Below, one piece after another: positions 37,862 to 47,272 of a stretch of DNA of 64,000 nt. The notes under the pieces were generated by a model that saw only the letters and a list, made by a program, of their open reading frames with translations, had not been told where the DNA came from and searched no databases. Every line of letters starts with the position of its first letter. Within the stretch, counting starts at the first letter, position 1. Both the position numbers and the translations under genes were made by a program. This DNA is from Planotetraspora sp. A-T 1434. Lineage in GTDB: Bacteria > Actinomycetota > Actinomycetes > Streptosporangiales > Streptosporangiaceae. The stretch is from NCBI RefSeq assembly GCF_025420585.1, contig NZ_JAOEGB010000024.1, positions 1 through 64,000 of the forward strand. The letters run 5' to 3'.

Positions 37862-37878
37862 GAAGACTTGCAGTCTTC
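37862..37878 (+). promoter_or_regulatory. Small perfect stem-loop before ilvD
   Basis: GAAGACT-TGC-AGTCTTC, seven perfect base pairs with a three-base loop, ends 16 bases before the ilvD start. It could be an operator, a leader-RNA stem or an mRNA 5' stabiliser. No leader peptide rich in branched-chain codons was found, so classical attenuation is unlikely. Confidence 0.4.
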
Positions 37879-37894
37879 TGATGGGAGCCTGGTT

Positions 37895-39733
37895 ATGCCC
37901 GCCCTCAGGTCTCGTACGGTCACTCACGGCAGGAACATGGCCGGTGCCCGGGCGCTGCTCCGGGCAACGGGCGTAGCGGGCAGCGACTTCGGCAAGCCCA
38001 TCGTCGCGGTGGCCAACAGCTTCACCCAGTTCGTCCCCGGCCACGTGCACCTGCGCGAGGTGGCCGGCGTGGTCGCGGACGCGGTCCGGGAGGCCGGGGC
38101 GATCCCGCGCGAGTTCAACACGATCGCGGTCGACGACGGCATCGCCATGGGCCACGGCGGGATGCTCTACTCGCTGCCGTCCCGCGAGCTGATCGCGGAC
38201 GCGGTGGAATACATGGTGAACGCCCACTGCGCCGACGCGCTGGTCTGCATCTCCAACTGCGACAAGATCACGCCGGGCATGCTGCTCGCCGCCTTCCGGC
38301 TCAACATCCCCACGGTCTTCGTCTCCGGCGGCCCGATGGAGGCCGGCAAGACCCCCGGCCGCAAGCTCGACCTGATCGACCCCATGATCGCCGCCGCGGA
38401 CGACAGCGTGTCCGACGCCGAGCTGCTGGAGATGGAGGAGAACGCCTGCCCGACCTGCGGGTCCTGCAGCGGGATGTTCACCGCCAACTCGATGAACTGC
38501 CTCACCGAGGCGATCGGGCTGGCCCTCCCCGGCAACGGCACCATCCTTGCCACTCACAAGGCCCGCAAGGCGCTGTTCGAGGACGCCGGCCGCACGGTCG
38601 TCGAGATCGCCAAGCGCTACTACGAGCAGGATGACGAGTCGGTCCTGCCGAAGAGCATCGCGACGCACGACGCCTTCGAGAACGCGATGGCGCTCGACGT
38701 CGCCATGGGCGGCTCGACCAACACGATCCTCCACCTGCTCGCGGCCGCCCGCGAGGCCGGCGTGGACTTTGGCCTCAAGGAGATCAACGAGGTCTCGCTG
38801 CGGGTGCCGTGCCTGTGCAAGGTCGCCCCGGCCACCGCGAAGTACCACGTCGAGGACGTGCACCGCGCCGGCGGCATCCCGGGCATCCTGGGCGAGCTCG
38901 ACCGGGGCGGCCTGCTCCAGCGCGGCGTGCACAGCATCCACGCGCCCTCGCTGGGCGACTACCTGTCGAAGTGGGACCCGAAGTCGCCCGAGGTGACCGA
39001 GGAGGCGATCGAGCTCTGGCACGCCGCGCCCGGCAACGTCCGGACGGTCAAGGCGTATTCGCAGGACGCCCGGTGGGACTCGCTCGACCTCGACCGGTCC
39101 GAGGGCTGCATCCGCGACTTCGAGCACGCCTACACCCGTGACGGCGGCCTGGCCGTGCTGTACGGCAACATCGCCCCCGACGGCTGCATCGTCAAGACGG
39201 CCGGTGTGGACGAGTCGATCTGGCGGTTCTCCGGCCCCGCCGTCGTGTTCGAGTCCCAGGAGGACGCGGTCGACGGCATCCTCGCCAACAAGGTAAAGGC
39301 GGGCGACGTGGTCGTGATCCGCTACGAGGGCCCCAAGGGCGGCCCGGGCATGCAGGAGATGCTCTACCCGACGAGCTTCCTCAAGGGCAAGGGCCTCGGC
39401 AAGGCGTGCGCGCTGGTCACCGACGGCCGGTTCTCCGGCGGGACGTCGGGCCTGTCCATCGGCCACGCCTCTCCCGAGGCCGCCGAGGGCGGCGTCATCG
39501 CCCTGGTCGAGGATGGCGACCTGGTGGAGATCGACATCCCGGGCCGGTCGATCGAGCTGAAGGTGCCGGATGAAGAGCTGGCCGCGCGCCGCGCGAGGGT
39601 TCTGGCCGACCTCGGCGGCTACCGCCCGCGTGACCGGCACCGCCCGGTGTCCGCCGCTCTGCAGGCCTACGCCGCGATGACGACGTCCGCCTCCACCGGC
39701 GCCTCGCGCGACCTCACCCAGCTGTCCCGATAG
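37895..39733 (+). CDS. ilvD: Dihydroxy-acid dehydratase
   Basis: A 612-residue Fe-S dehydratase, the third step of isoleucine/valine biosynthesis (dihydroxy acid to 2-keto acid). Cluster-ligand cysteines are in [11 protein letters not shown] (about 122) and [22 protein letters not shown] (about 185-200). The ATG at 37895 ([21 protein letters not shown]) follows GGGAG. The long form is typical of this subgroup. No other ilv gene is adjacent. Confidence 0.96.
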   Translation: MPALRSRTVTHGRNMAGARALLRATGVAGSDFGKPIVAVANSFTQFVPGHVHLREVAGVVADAVREAGAIPREFNTIAVDDGIAMGHGGMLYSLPSRELIADAVEYMVNAHCADALVCISNCDKITPGMLLAAFRLNIPTVFVSGGPMEAGKTPGRKLDLIDPMIAAADDSVSDAELLEMEENACPTCGSCSGMFTANSMNCLTEAIGLALPGNGTILATHKARKALFEDAGRTVVEIAKRYYEQDDESVLPKSIATHDAFENAMALDVAMGGSTNTILHLLAAAREAGVDFGLKEINEVSLRVPCLCKVAPATAKYHVEDVHRAGGIPGILGELDRGGLLQRGVHSIHAPSLGDYLSKWDPKSPEVTEEAIELWHAAPGNVRTVKAYSQDARWDSLDLDRSEGCIRDFEHAYTRDGGLAVLYGNIAPDGCIVKTAGVDESIWRFSGPAVVFESQEDAVDGILANKVKAGDVVVIRYEGPKGGPGMQEMLYPTSFLKGKGLGKACALVTDGRFSGGTSGLSIGHASPEAAEGGVIALVEDGDLVEIDIPGRSIELKVPDEELAARRARVLADLGGYRPRDRHRPVSAALQAYAAMTTSASTGASRDLTQLSR

Positions 39734-39788
39734 CCACATCCGATAGCGCGTTCGGGAAAATGTCAGTGGTAGCGGTTAGTGTCAAGGT

Positions 39789-40274
39789 ATGGCAAACGTC
39801 ACAAGGCACCCGCTACCGCTGACGACCGCTGAGCTCGCCGCCCTGGCCCTGTCCCTCGCCCATCTCGGGGCCGGTCCCCAGTCCGTCACCGCCCGCCGCG
39901 GCCTGCGGCACGCGTTCGAGCACCTCGACCTCGACGACGACGTCATCGCCACGACCCTGTCCACGCTGACCACACCGCTCCCGGCCGAGGTGGCCCGGCG
40001 GGCCAGGGCGGTGGCGAACGCGATCACCGCCCGCCTGGTGGTCCGGATCCAGTACCACGACGCCGCCGGGCGGCTCACCGTCCGCGACGTCGAGCCGGTG
40101 ACCTGCCTCGTCCATCGCGATTTCTGGTACCTGGTTGGCTGGTGCCGGATGCGGCGCGGGATCAGGGCCTTCCGGTTCGACCGGATCGTCTCGGTCGAGC
40201 CGACCGACCTCCCCGCCCGGCCGCACCTGCCCGAGCGCTACCTGCCCTTCCAGCGCCGCTCAGCGGCGGCGTAG
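39789..40274 (+). CDS. WYL domain protein lacking the usual HTH
   Basis: A 161-residue protein whose C-terminal half is a WYL domain (LVVRIQYHDAAGRLTVRDVEP, FWYLVGWCRMRRGIRAFRFDRI). WYL domains bind nucleic acids or ligands and usually follow a winged helix; here the first 70 residues are helical and no clear helix-turn-helix is seen. It may be a ligand-binding fragment or partner protein. Confidence 0.78.
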   Translation: MANVTRHPLPLTTAELAALALSLAHLGAGPQSVTARRGLRHAFEHLDLDDDVIATTLSTLTTPLPAEVARRARAVANAITARLVVRIQYHDAAGRLTVRDVEPVTCLVHRDFWYLVGWCRMRRGIRAFRFDRIVSVEPTDLPARPHLPERYLPFQRRSAAA

Positions 40275-40280
40275 GGAGTC

Positions 40281-40496
40281 TCAGCCGCAGCAGCCGCCGC
40301 CACAGCAACCGCCCCCGGACGACGGCCGAGGGGCGGGAGCCGTGCCGGCCTTGCCCGTGACCGCGACCGTGGACAGCAGCTTCACGGTGTCGTCGTGGCC
40401 CGTGGGGCACACGGCCGGCGCGTTGGCCTCCGCCATGGGCCGGTTCAGCTCGAAGGTCGATCCGCAGGCGCGGCAGCGATAGTCATAGCGAGGCAT
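40281..40496 (-). CDS. FmdB-type zinc ribbon protein with Cys-rich tail
   Basis: A 71-residue protein. The FmdB zinc ribbon reads MPRYDYRCRACGSTFELNRPM, then CPTGHDDTVKLLS, with two CxxC-like halves partly altered (second pair C then H). The C terminus ends GGGCCGGGCCG, four cysteines in Gly-rich repeats, common in actinobacterial members and able in principle to bind metal. It follows the HNH and GNAT genes on the same strand by 26 bases and may share their transcript. Confidence 0.85.
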   Translation of the reverse strand: MPRYDYRCRACGSTFELNRPMAEANAPAVCPTGHDDTVKLLSTVAVTGKAGTAPAPRPSSGGGCCGGGCCG

Positions 40497-40522
40497 GCCC
40501 CTAGGGTACGGCCCGGCCGCCT

Positions 40523-41338
40523 CTATCCGAAGTGGATCGTGGCGTAGTCGTCGACGGGACGGTAGCCGAGGCTCTGGTAGATGGAGTTGGACGTCGGGTT
40601 GCCGAGGTCGGTGAACAGCAGCACCCCGGCGGCCCCCTCGTCCATGGCCTTGCGGCTGGCCGCGTGGGTCACGGCCGTGCCGTACCCGTGGCGGCGGAAC
40701 TCCGGAGGCGTGAAAACCGGCCCGATGCGGGACATCCCCGCGATGGGGGCGGTGACCCCGGCGATGGACACGGACCGGCCGCCGTCCTCCCACCAGACCA
40801 GCTCGTCGCGGTTGATCCGGGCAGACACGACGGGGGTGGGATCGGCCGTCCTGTCGACGTGGGCCTCGGCCTGGAAGTCGCCGAACCACAGGGCGGCCTC
40901 CGCGATGTCGGCCGCGGTGGCCGTACGGGCCTTGCCGGGGGCGGCGGACGGGGCGAGGGCGCCGAGCCGGTACAGACGCTCGGCCCGGCGGCCCTTCTCT
41001 GGCCGCCACCACGCCGCCGCGAACGCCTCGGCGGCGGCGAGGGGACCGCTGACTCCCGGCAGGCTCCGGTCCAGCTCGATCAACCCGGTGGCCAGCGACG
41101 GCAGCACGGCGTGCGGGACATCGCCGAGGCCCAGCGGATAGGGCGGGGTGTGGCTGACCGCGCCCGTGACGGACCCGTCCTCGTCGAACCAGCCCATCAG
41201 CGGGTCCTCGGCGAACTGGCCGCTCCGCAACCCGCGCAGCACGGTGAGGAGCACCGTGTTGCGGACCGGGTCACGGAGCAGCCACGCCTCGGCGGCCGCC
41301 GCGTACTCTTCCACGTCGGCCGTGAAGGCCCAGGTCAT
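40523..41338 (-). CDS. GNAT family N-acetyltransferase
   Basis: A 271-residue acetyltransferase. The C-terminal GNAT core reads IGPVFTPPEFRRHGYGTAVTHAASRKAMDEGAAGVLLFTDLGNPTSNSIYQSLGY, with the acetyl-CoA loop RRHGYG. The N-terminal half resembles the incomplete second fold of two-domain GNAT proteins. The substrate is unknown. It starts 10 bases after the HNH gene, suggesting one operon with HNH and FmdB. Confidence 0.85.
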   Translation of the reverse strand: MTWAFTADVEEYAAAAEAWLLRDPVRNTVLLTVLRGLRSGQFAEDPLMGWFDEDGSVTGAVSHTPPYPLGLGDVPHAVLPSLATGLIELDRSLPGVSGPLAAAEAFAAAWWRPEKGRRAERLYRLGALAPSAAPGKARTATAADIAEAALWFGDFQAEAHVDRTADPTPVVSARINRDELVWWEDGGRSVSIAGVTAPIAGMSRIGPVFTPPEFRRHGYGTAVTHAASRKAMDEGAAGVLLFTDLGNPTSNSIYQSLGYRPVDDYATIHFG

Positions 41339-41348
41339 GCGTCCATCA

Positions 41349-41858
41349 TCAGGCAGCCGACTCCGTGAGGTAAGGCGCCCACTGGGGGTCGCCATCGAGC
41401 TGGGCGCCGATGAGCCGCCAGTGGGCGCCTCGTGGCACCACCGGAGCGACGCGTAACGTCCACCCCAGCTCCTCCAGCAGTCTGTCCGCCTTGCGGTGGT
41501 TGCACGGCATGCATGAGGCGACGCAGTTCTCCCAGGTGTGGGGACCTCCCTTTGAACGCGGGATGACATGGTCGATGGTCTCGGCCCGCTGCCCGCAGTA
41601 GGCGCAGCGGAAGTCGTCCCGGCGCATCAGCGCGGCCCGCGTGAGCGGGATCCGGGACCGGTAAGGGATGCGGACATACCGGCGCAGCCGAATAACCGAG
41701 GGGACGTCCAGCGTGCGGGTGGCCGAGCGCAGGACCGCGCCCCGCCCGTCGCGGTGCACGACGTCCGCCTTCTCTCTCAGGACGAGGATGACCGCCCGGT
41801 GCAGAGAAAGCGTGGTGAGTGGTTCGTAGGTGGCGTTGAGCAGTAGGACTTGGCGCAT
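41349..41858 (-). CDS. HNH endonuclease
   Basis: A 169-residue protein with an HNH domain. Zinc-ligand pairs CAYCGQ and CMPCNHRK flank the catalytic DHVIPRSKGGPHTWENC. The N-terminal 60 residues (MRQVLLLNATYEPLTTLSLHRA) match the widespread actinobacterial HNH family found once per genome. It is a housekeeping-type HNH protein of unknown role rather than a homing endonuclease, since no intron or intein is nearby. Confidence 0.92.
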   Translation of the reverse strand: MRQVLLLNATYEPLTTLSLHRAVILVLREKADVVHRDGRGAVLRSATRTLDVPSVIRLRRYVRIPYRSRIPLTRAALMRRDDFRCAYCGQRAETIDHVIPRSKGGPHTWENCVASCMPCNHRKADRLLEELGWTLRVAPVVPRGAHWRLIGAQLDGDPQWAPYLTESAA

Positions 41859-42173
41859 CAGCCGGCCTCCACGGCTATCTGTGAAGCCGTCGGCACAGCC
41901 GTGCGCCCTGGTTGTGGTCCCGTCTGTTGGGACCCGGGTGCTTCCGTCACAAGGACCTCCGCCGGACGGTCCAGCGGATGGTCACCACGGCACCGCCCTT
42001 CACCAAAGTGTGGCCTTTGCGGCGGCCACTCCGCCACCCCATAACGGACCTACGGAGTTGACGACTGGGACGCCTGGTGCTTTTTATGCCCAGCCCATCG
42101 TCCCTTTACTCCCCGCTTGGCCAGGTGAGGACGTCCGTACGCCACCGGCCGCCACCTGCTTTAAAGTGCGAAC
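41859..42173. other. 315-base divergent intergenic region
   Basis: This lies between the HNH gene and the S9 peptidase gene and should hold two divergent promoters. I see a short hairpin (GGTCCC-N7-GGGACC near 41916) and an AT-rich stretch (GCTTTTTATGCCC near 42079), but no gene and no recognised regulator site. Confidence 0.5.
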
Positions 42174-44237
42174 ATGACGCGACAGCCGTACCCACCCGCC
42201 CGCCGTGACGACATCGTCGACACGCTGCACGGGACCCCGGTCCCCGACCCGTACCGGTGGCTGGAGGACCCCGACAACCCGGAGACCAAGGAATGGCTGG
42301 ACGCGCAGGACGCGCTGTTCCGGAGCGCGGAGCTCTCCGGCCGTGAGCGCTTCCGCGAGCGCGTCGCCGAACTGCTGAAGTCGGGCTCGGTCGGGACGCC
42401 CGTGTGGCGGGGCGAGCGGCGGTTCTTCACCCGCCGGACTCCCGAGCAGGAGCACCCGGTCCTCTACGTCGGGGACGGGCAGGGCGAGCGGGCGCTGGTC
42501 GACCCGATGGCGCTCGACTCCTCCGGGCTGACCACGCTGGACTCCTACCAGCCGGACAAGGAGGGCAACCGGCTGGCCTACCAGATCTCGATCGGCGGAG
42601 ACGAGGAGTCGAGGCTCTATGTGATCGACGTCGCGAGCGGCGAGATCGTCGACGGGCCGATCGACCGGTGCCGCTACTCCCCCGTCGCCTGGCTTCCGGG
42701 CGGGGAGGCGTTCTACTACGTCCGCAGGCTCGCGCCCTCCGCCGTCCCGGCCGGTGAGGAGCAGTTCCACCGGCGGGTCTACCTGCACCGCGTCGGGCAG
42801 AACCCTGACGACGACGCGCTGATCTTCGGCGAGGGCCTGGAGAAGACCAACTACTACAGCGTCTCGGTGTCCCGGGACGGCCGCTGGCTGTCGGTCTCCG
42901 CCTCGCGCGGCACGGCGCCGCGCAACGACCTGTGGGTGGCCGACCTCTCGGCGTCACCGGCCGAGAGCCCGGCGCTGGTCACTGTCCAGGAGAACGTGGA
43001 CGCCCAGACCGGCCTCCACTTCGGCCGCGACGGGCGGCTCTACGTCTTCACCGACCTCGACGCCCCGCGCGGCCGGGTCTGCGTGACCTCACCGCAGACC
43101 CCGGCGCGGGAGAGCTGGCGCGACCTTGTCCCGGAGGACCCCGAGGCCGTTCTCTCGGATTTCGCGATCCTCGACGACATGGCCGACCCCGTCCTGCTCG
43201 TCGGCTGGACCCGGCACGCGATCTCGGAGATCTCGACCCACGCCCTGGAGAGCGGCGACCGGATCGGCGCGGTCCCGGTGCCCGGCCTCGGGTCCATCGG
43301 CGGGATCGTCGAGCGCCCGGAGGGCGGCCACGAGGCCTGGTTCGGCTACACCGACAACGTCACGCCCGCGGCCGTCTACCGGTACGACGCGCTGACCGGC
43401 GAGACCACCCTGTGGGAGGCTCCCCCTGGCGCGGTCGAGGTGCCCCGGGTGACCACGGAGCAGGCGGTCTATCGGTCGAAGGACGGCACCGAGGTCCACA
43501 TGCTGGTGATCTCCCGCGAGGGCTCCGGCCCCCGGCCGGCCATCCTTTACGGCTACGGCGGCTTCGGCATCTCGATGACGCCGGGCTTCTCCGCCTCCAT
43601 CCTCGCCTGGGTCGAGGCGGGCGGCGTCTACGCCATCGCGCAGCTCCGGGGCGGCGGCGAGGAGGGCGAGCAGTGGCACCGCGCCGGCATGCTCGGCCAC
43701 AAGCAGAACGTGTTCGACGACCTCCACGCGGCGGCGGAGCACCTCATCGCGACCGGCGTGACGACCTCCGAGCAACTCGCCATCTCCGGCGGCTCCAACG
43801 GCGGCCTGCTCGTCGGGGCGGCGCTGACGCAGCGTCCCGACCTGTACGCGGCGGTGGTCTGCGCGGCACCGCTGCTCGACATGATCCGCTACGAGAAGTT
43901 CGGCCTCGGCGCCACGTGGAACGTCGAGTACGGCTCGGCCGACGTCCCCGAGGAGTTCGCCTGGCTGTGGGGTTACTCGCCCTACCACCGGGTCCGTGAG
44001 GGGGTCTCCTACCCGGCGACGCTGTTCGCGGTGTTCGCCTCCGACACCCGCGTGCATCCGCTGCACGCCTGGAAGATGGCGGCGGCCCTGCAGCACGCGC
44101 AGGCCGGCGACCGCCCGATCCTGCTGCGCAACGAGACCGAGGTCGGCCACGGCGCCCGCGCCGTCAGCAAGTCGGTCGAGCTCGCGGCCGACCAGCTCGC
44201 GTTCCTCGCCCGCCACACGGGCCTTGAGATCGGCTGA
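42174..44237 (+). CDS. Prolyl oligopeptidase family serine peptidase (S9)
   Basis: A 687-residue cytosolic-type peptidase. A seven-blade propeller occupies about residues 70-420 and an alpha/beta hydrolase domain follows. The triad is Ser in ISGGSNGGLLVGA (about 540), Asp in FASDTRVHPLHAWKM (about 623) and His in TEVGHGARAVSK (about 658). N-terminal PPARRDDIVDTLHGTPVPDPYRWLEDP is the classical S9A opening. It should cut short proline-containing peptides after Pro. No signal peptide is seen. Confidence 0.95.
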   Translation: MTRQPYPPARRDDIVDTLHGTPVPDPYRWLEDPDNPETKEWLDAQDALFRSAELSGRERFRERVAELLKSGSVGTPVWRGERRFFTRRTPEQEHPVLYVGDGQGERALVDPMALDSSGLTTLDSYQPDKEGNRLAYQISIGGDEESRLYVIDVASGEIVDGPIDRCRYSPVAWLPGGEAFYYVRRLAPSAVPAGEEQFHRRVYLHRVGQNPDDDALIFGEGLEKTNYYSVSVSRDGRWLSVSASRGTAPRNDLWVADLSASPAESPALVTVQENVDAQTGLHFGRDGRLYVFTDLDAPRGRVCVTSPQTPARESWRDLVPEDPEAVLSDFAILDDMADPVLLVGWTRHAISEISTHALESGDRIGAVPVPGLGSIGGIVERPEGGHEAWFGYTDNVTPAAVYRYDALTGETTLWEAPPGAVEVPRVTTEQAVYRSKDGTEVHMLVISREGSGPRPAILYGYGGFGISMTPGFSASILAWVEAGGVYAIAQLRGGGEEGEQWHRAGMLGHKQNVFDDLHAAAEHLIATGVTTSEQLAISGGSNGGLLVGAALTQRPDLYAAVVCAAPLLDMIRYEKFGLGATWNVEYGSADVPEEFAWLWGYSPYHRVREGVSYPATLFAVFASDTRVHPLHAWKMAAALQHAQAGDRPILLRNETEVGHGARAVSKSVELAADQLAFLARHTGLEIG

Positions 44238-44243
44238 ACGGGC

Positions 44244-45092
44244 TCAGCGGGGGAAGATGATGGTCTTGTGGCCGTCCAGCAGCACGCGGTGCTCCGCGTG
44301 CCAGCGGACGGCCCGGGCCAGCGCCTGACACTCCAGGTCACGGCCGATCGCGGCGAGGTCCTCGGGAGAGTGCGTGTGGTTCACCCGCGCCACCTCCTGC
44401 TCGATGATCGGCCCCTCGTCCAGGTCGGCGGTCACGTAGTGCGCGGTCGCGCCGATCAGCTTGACGCCCCGCGAATAGGCCTGGTGGTACGGCTTGGCGC
44501 CCTTGAACGACGGCAGGAACGAGTGGTGAATGTTGATCATCCGGCCGGTCAGCTTCGCGCACAGGTCCTCCGACAGCACCTGCATGTAACGCGCGAGCAC
44601 CACGAGGTCGGCCTGGTAGTGGTCGACCAGGGTGAGGATCTCGGCCTCCTGCCGGGCCTTGGTCTCCGCCGTGACCGGCAGGTGGTGGTAGTCGATGCCG
44701 TACGACTGGGTCAGCGGCCGCAGGTCGGGATGGTTGGACGCCACGCCGGCGATCTCGATCCCCAGCAGCCCCGAGCGCACCCGGTAGAGCAGGTCGTTGA
44801 GGCAGTGGTCGAACTTGCTGACCAGCACCAGCGCCCGCGTCTTCACGGCCTGGTCGAAGAGCTGAAGCTCCATGCCGAAGTCGGGGGCCAGCGCCGCGAA
44901 AGCCGTACGGAGCTCGTCGAGACCGGCGCCGCCGGCGAACTGGACGCGCATGAAGAACCGCTCGGCGACCGGGTCCCCGAACTGCTGGCTCTCCGTGATG
45001 TTGCAGCCGTGCCGCGCCAGGAGCCCGGAGACGGCGGCCACCACTCCGGGCCGGTCCGGGCAGGACAAGGTCAGCACATAATCAGCGCTCAT
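44244..45092 (-). CDS. purU: Formyltetrahydrofolate deformylase
   Basis: A 282-residue enzyme producing formate and tetrahydrofolate from 10-formyl-THF, balancing one-carbon pools. An N-terminal ACT domain (YVLTLSCPDRPGVVAAVSGLLARHGCNI) is followed by the formyl-transferase fold with NIHHSFLPSFKGAKPYHQAY and the C-terminal HTHSPEDLAAIGRDLE. AGGATCAG precedes the ATG. It is convergent with the S9 peptidase gene (6-base gap). Confidence 0.96.
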   Translation of the reverse strand: MSADYVLTLSCPDRPGVVAAVSGLLARHGCNITESQQFGDPVAERFFMRVQFAGGAGLDELRTAFAALAPDFGMELQLFDQAVKTRALVLVSKFDHCLNDLLYRVRSGLLGIEIAGVASNHPDLRPLTQSYGIDYHHLPVTAETKARQEAEILTLVDHYQADLVVLARYMQVLSEDLCAKLTGRMINIHHSFLPSFKGAKPYHQAYSRGVKLIGATAHYVTADLDEGPIIEQEVARVNHTHSPEDLAAIGRDLECQALARAVRWHAEHRVLLDGHKTIIFPR

Positions 45093-45118
45093 GTGCTGAT
45101 CCTAGGGGCCCACCCGCT

Positions 45119-45261
45119 CGTGATCATGCACGAGTTCCGGCGAACCCGCTTTGAGCTGGTCGCGGCAAAATGGTGATCATGCACTCGCGCTGCTGCTGCA
45201 TCATCATCAACACTGTTTCGCCAGTTCAGCACGGTGATCCGGGAAGCCGTGCATGATCACG
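45119..45261. repeat. Three copies of GTGATCATGCAC between purU and the TPR gene
   Basis: GTGATCATGCAC occurs at 45120-45131 and 45171-45182 on the plus strand and at 45249-45260 on the minus strand. The outer two extend to a perfect 14-bp inverted repeat (CGTGATCATGCACG, 45119-45132 and 45248-45261). The minus-strand copy contains the TGA stop of the TPR gene. A related copy (CGTGATCATGC, then GGGGTTTCCCG) holds the stop codon of the gene ending at 34278. It looks like a dispersed intergenic element. Confidence 0.7.
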
Positions 45262-47272
45262 GCCTGGGTTGGCCCTTCTCGTGACGTTCGAGGGCCCGGC
45301 GGACGTCCGGGTCCTCGGGGGCGAGCTCATGAGCCCGGCGCAGGTCCCGCCGGGCCTCGTCCGCGCGGCCCAGCGCGTCGAACGCGGTCGCCCGGTTGAA
45401 GTGGAAGGCCGCGTCGTCGTCCAGCGCGATGGCCCGGGTGAGGTCGTCCGCCGCGCCCTCCGCGTCCCCCGTCTCGTAGCGGAGGATCGCCCGGTTCGCC
45501 CATGCCGACGCCAGCCCGGGGGCGGCCGCCAGCGCCACGTCGAACGCCGACCGGGCCTCGGCGAACCGCCCCGCCGCCGTCTCCAGCTGCCCCAGCACGC
45601 CGTGCAGGTGCGCGTTGCCCCCGTCGAGGGCCAGCCCCGCCTCCACGTCACGCCGCGCCGCGTCATGCTCGCCGAGCATCTCCAGGATCCCGGCCCGGTT
45701 GACGTACGCGTTGAGGTAGTCGGGGTCGAGCTCCAGCACGTGATCGAGGTCGGCCCTGGCGCGTTCCAGATCCCCGGCGGCCAGGCGTAGCTCGGCCCGG
45801 TTGTAGTACGCCTCGGGCAGCGGCGGGCTCACCCTGATCGCGGTCTCGTAGTCGGCGAGCGCGTCGTCCGGCCGCCCCAGCTCCAGCAGCAGGTTGCCTC
45901 GATCGAGGTAGTAGTCGGGGAACACCGGGTCGACGGCGATGGCCCGGTCGAGGTCGCGCAGGGCCTCCGTGGCGCGCCCGGTTCGCGCGAGGAGCTGCGC
46001 CCGGTTGGCGAGCAGCACCATCCGGTGCACCGGGTGGGCGTCCGGCGGAAGACCACGCTGGGCGAGGTCGAGAGCCGACTGGACCAGTTGGAGGGCCGAC
46101 GTTACCCTCCCCTGCCGCAGCTCGATCAGCGCCCGGCCGTTCTGGTCGAACCCGAGCTTGAAGGCCCGCTCGCAGGGGTCGGGCAGCAGCGTGGAGATGG
46201 CGATCGCCTCGTTGATCCATCCGGCGGCCCGGCCGAGGTCACGCCGGCGGGGATCCGGGTCGCGGGCGTCCAGCATGGCCGTGCCGTACGCGCAGGCCGC
46301 GTGGACGGCGGGGTCCACGCTCGTCCGCCGGGCCTGCTCGTAGAGGTCGAGGGCGCGGTCGCGGCGACCGAGCCCGCCCAGCGCGGTGGCCGTCCGCTGC
46401 GTGAAACGCCACCAGAGGTCCGATCCGGGCTCGGCGAGCCCGAGGCCGCGTGCGCCGAGTTCGGCCACGGCGTCCAGGAAGCCCTCGGTGACGCAGTGAT
46501 CCACAGCCGCCCACAGTGCCCGCAGGGCCGCCTCGGAGTCGCTCCCGTGCTCCAGGTGATACGGCACGGCGCCCAGCGCGAAGGCGCCGGTCAGTTCGGC
46601 GGCGCGGAGCTCGTGCAGGCGGGCGCGCTCATCCGGCGGCAGGGCGAGATAGGCCCCGTAAGCCGCCGGATCGTCGGACGTGCCGTCGGACACGATGTAG
46701 TCACCGGCGCGGCGGCTGCCGGCGGGTCCGCCGGCCGGCGCGGCCTCCACGAGAGACCAGCGGCCAGGCGGAGGCGGCTCAGGCGACCCCGCGGCCAGCG
46801 TCAGATCCGGCACCCGGCGGGCCAGGACGCGCAGCAGTTCGCGGTCGGTCGGATCGGCCTCGTGCACGTTGTCCACGGCGATGGCACTCGGACCCGGCAG
46901 GCAGTCGCGGATGAACTCGGCGAGCCCGTTGGCGATGCGCAGGGTGCGCCGCGGCGCCGGCACGAGGATCCGCTCGTCCTCGGGGAGGCGCGCCTCGATG
47001 GTCTGCCGCCGGGCGGGCACCAGAGGGCGCAGGTCGGGGGCGGCGGCGCGGATCTCGATGTCATGCTCCGCCACCAGGGCGGGGGAACGCTCCATCGCTA
47101 CCGGCAGAAGCGCGCGAATGATTGCGCCGCCGATCGTGTAGGGACCGCGTAGCCGGCGATGCCCGTTTATCGGGGGCGTCAGGAGGGAATGAGTCTCCAG
47201 AGCGCGGAGCGCCGCCATGCGATCGCGAGAGAGGTTCCCCCGAACCCAGATGCGGTGAGGGTTTCCCCTCAC
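45257..47272 (-). CDS. TPR-repeat protein with degenerate STAND-like N terminus
   Basis: About 671 residues from the GTG at 47272; a later ATG at 47218 is possible. Residues about 40-190 look like a worn signal-transduction ATPase: a Walker-B-like SAIAVDNVHEADPTDRELL resembles the DDxHWAD box of LuxR-type ATPases, but no P-loop is present (RRLRGPYTIGGAIIRALLP stands in its place). From about residue 220 to the end are tetratricopeptide repeats, clearest in AYYNRAELRLAAGDLERARA and AFHFNRATAFDALGRADEAR. The GTG overlaps the TGA of a 24-codon gene (GTGA), so both are coupled. I infer a regulatory or peptide-handling role, but the family is uncharacterised to my knowledge. Confidence 0.82.
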   Translation of the reverse strand: MRGNPHRIWVRGNLSRDRMAALRALETHSLLTPPINGHRRLRGPYTIGGAIIRALLPVAMERSPALVAEHDIEIRAAAPDLRPLVPARRQTIEARLPEDERILVPAPRRTLRIANGLAEFIRDCLPGPSAIAVDNVHEADPTDRELLRVLARRVPDLTLAAGSPEPPPPGRWSLVEAAPAGGPAGSRRAGDYIVSDGTSDDPAAYGAYLALPPDERARLHELRAAELTGAFALGAVPYHLEHGSDSEAALRALWAAVDHCVTEGFLDAVAELGARGLGLAEPGSDLWWRFTQRTATALGGLGRRDRALDLYEQARRTSVDPAVHAACAYGTAMLDARDPDPRRRDLGRAAGWINEAIAISTLLPDPCERAFKLGFDQNGRALIELRQGRVTSALQLVQSALDLAQRGLPPDAHPVHRMVLLANRAQLLARTGRATEALRDLDRAIAVDPVFPDYYLDRGNLLLELGRPDDALADYETAIRVSPPLPEAYYNRAELRLAAGDLERARADLDHVLELDPDYLNAYVNRAGILEMLGEHDAARRDVEAGLALDGGNAHLHGVLGQLETAAGRFAEARSAFDVALAAAPGLASAWANRAILRYETGDAEGAADDLTRAIALDDDAAFHFNRATAFDALGRADEARRDLRRAHELAPEDPDVRRALERHEKGQPRP

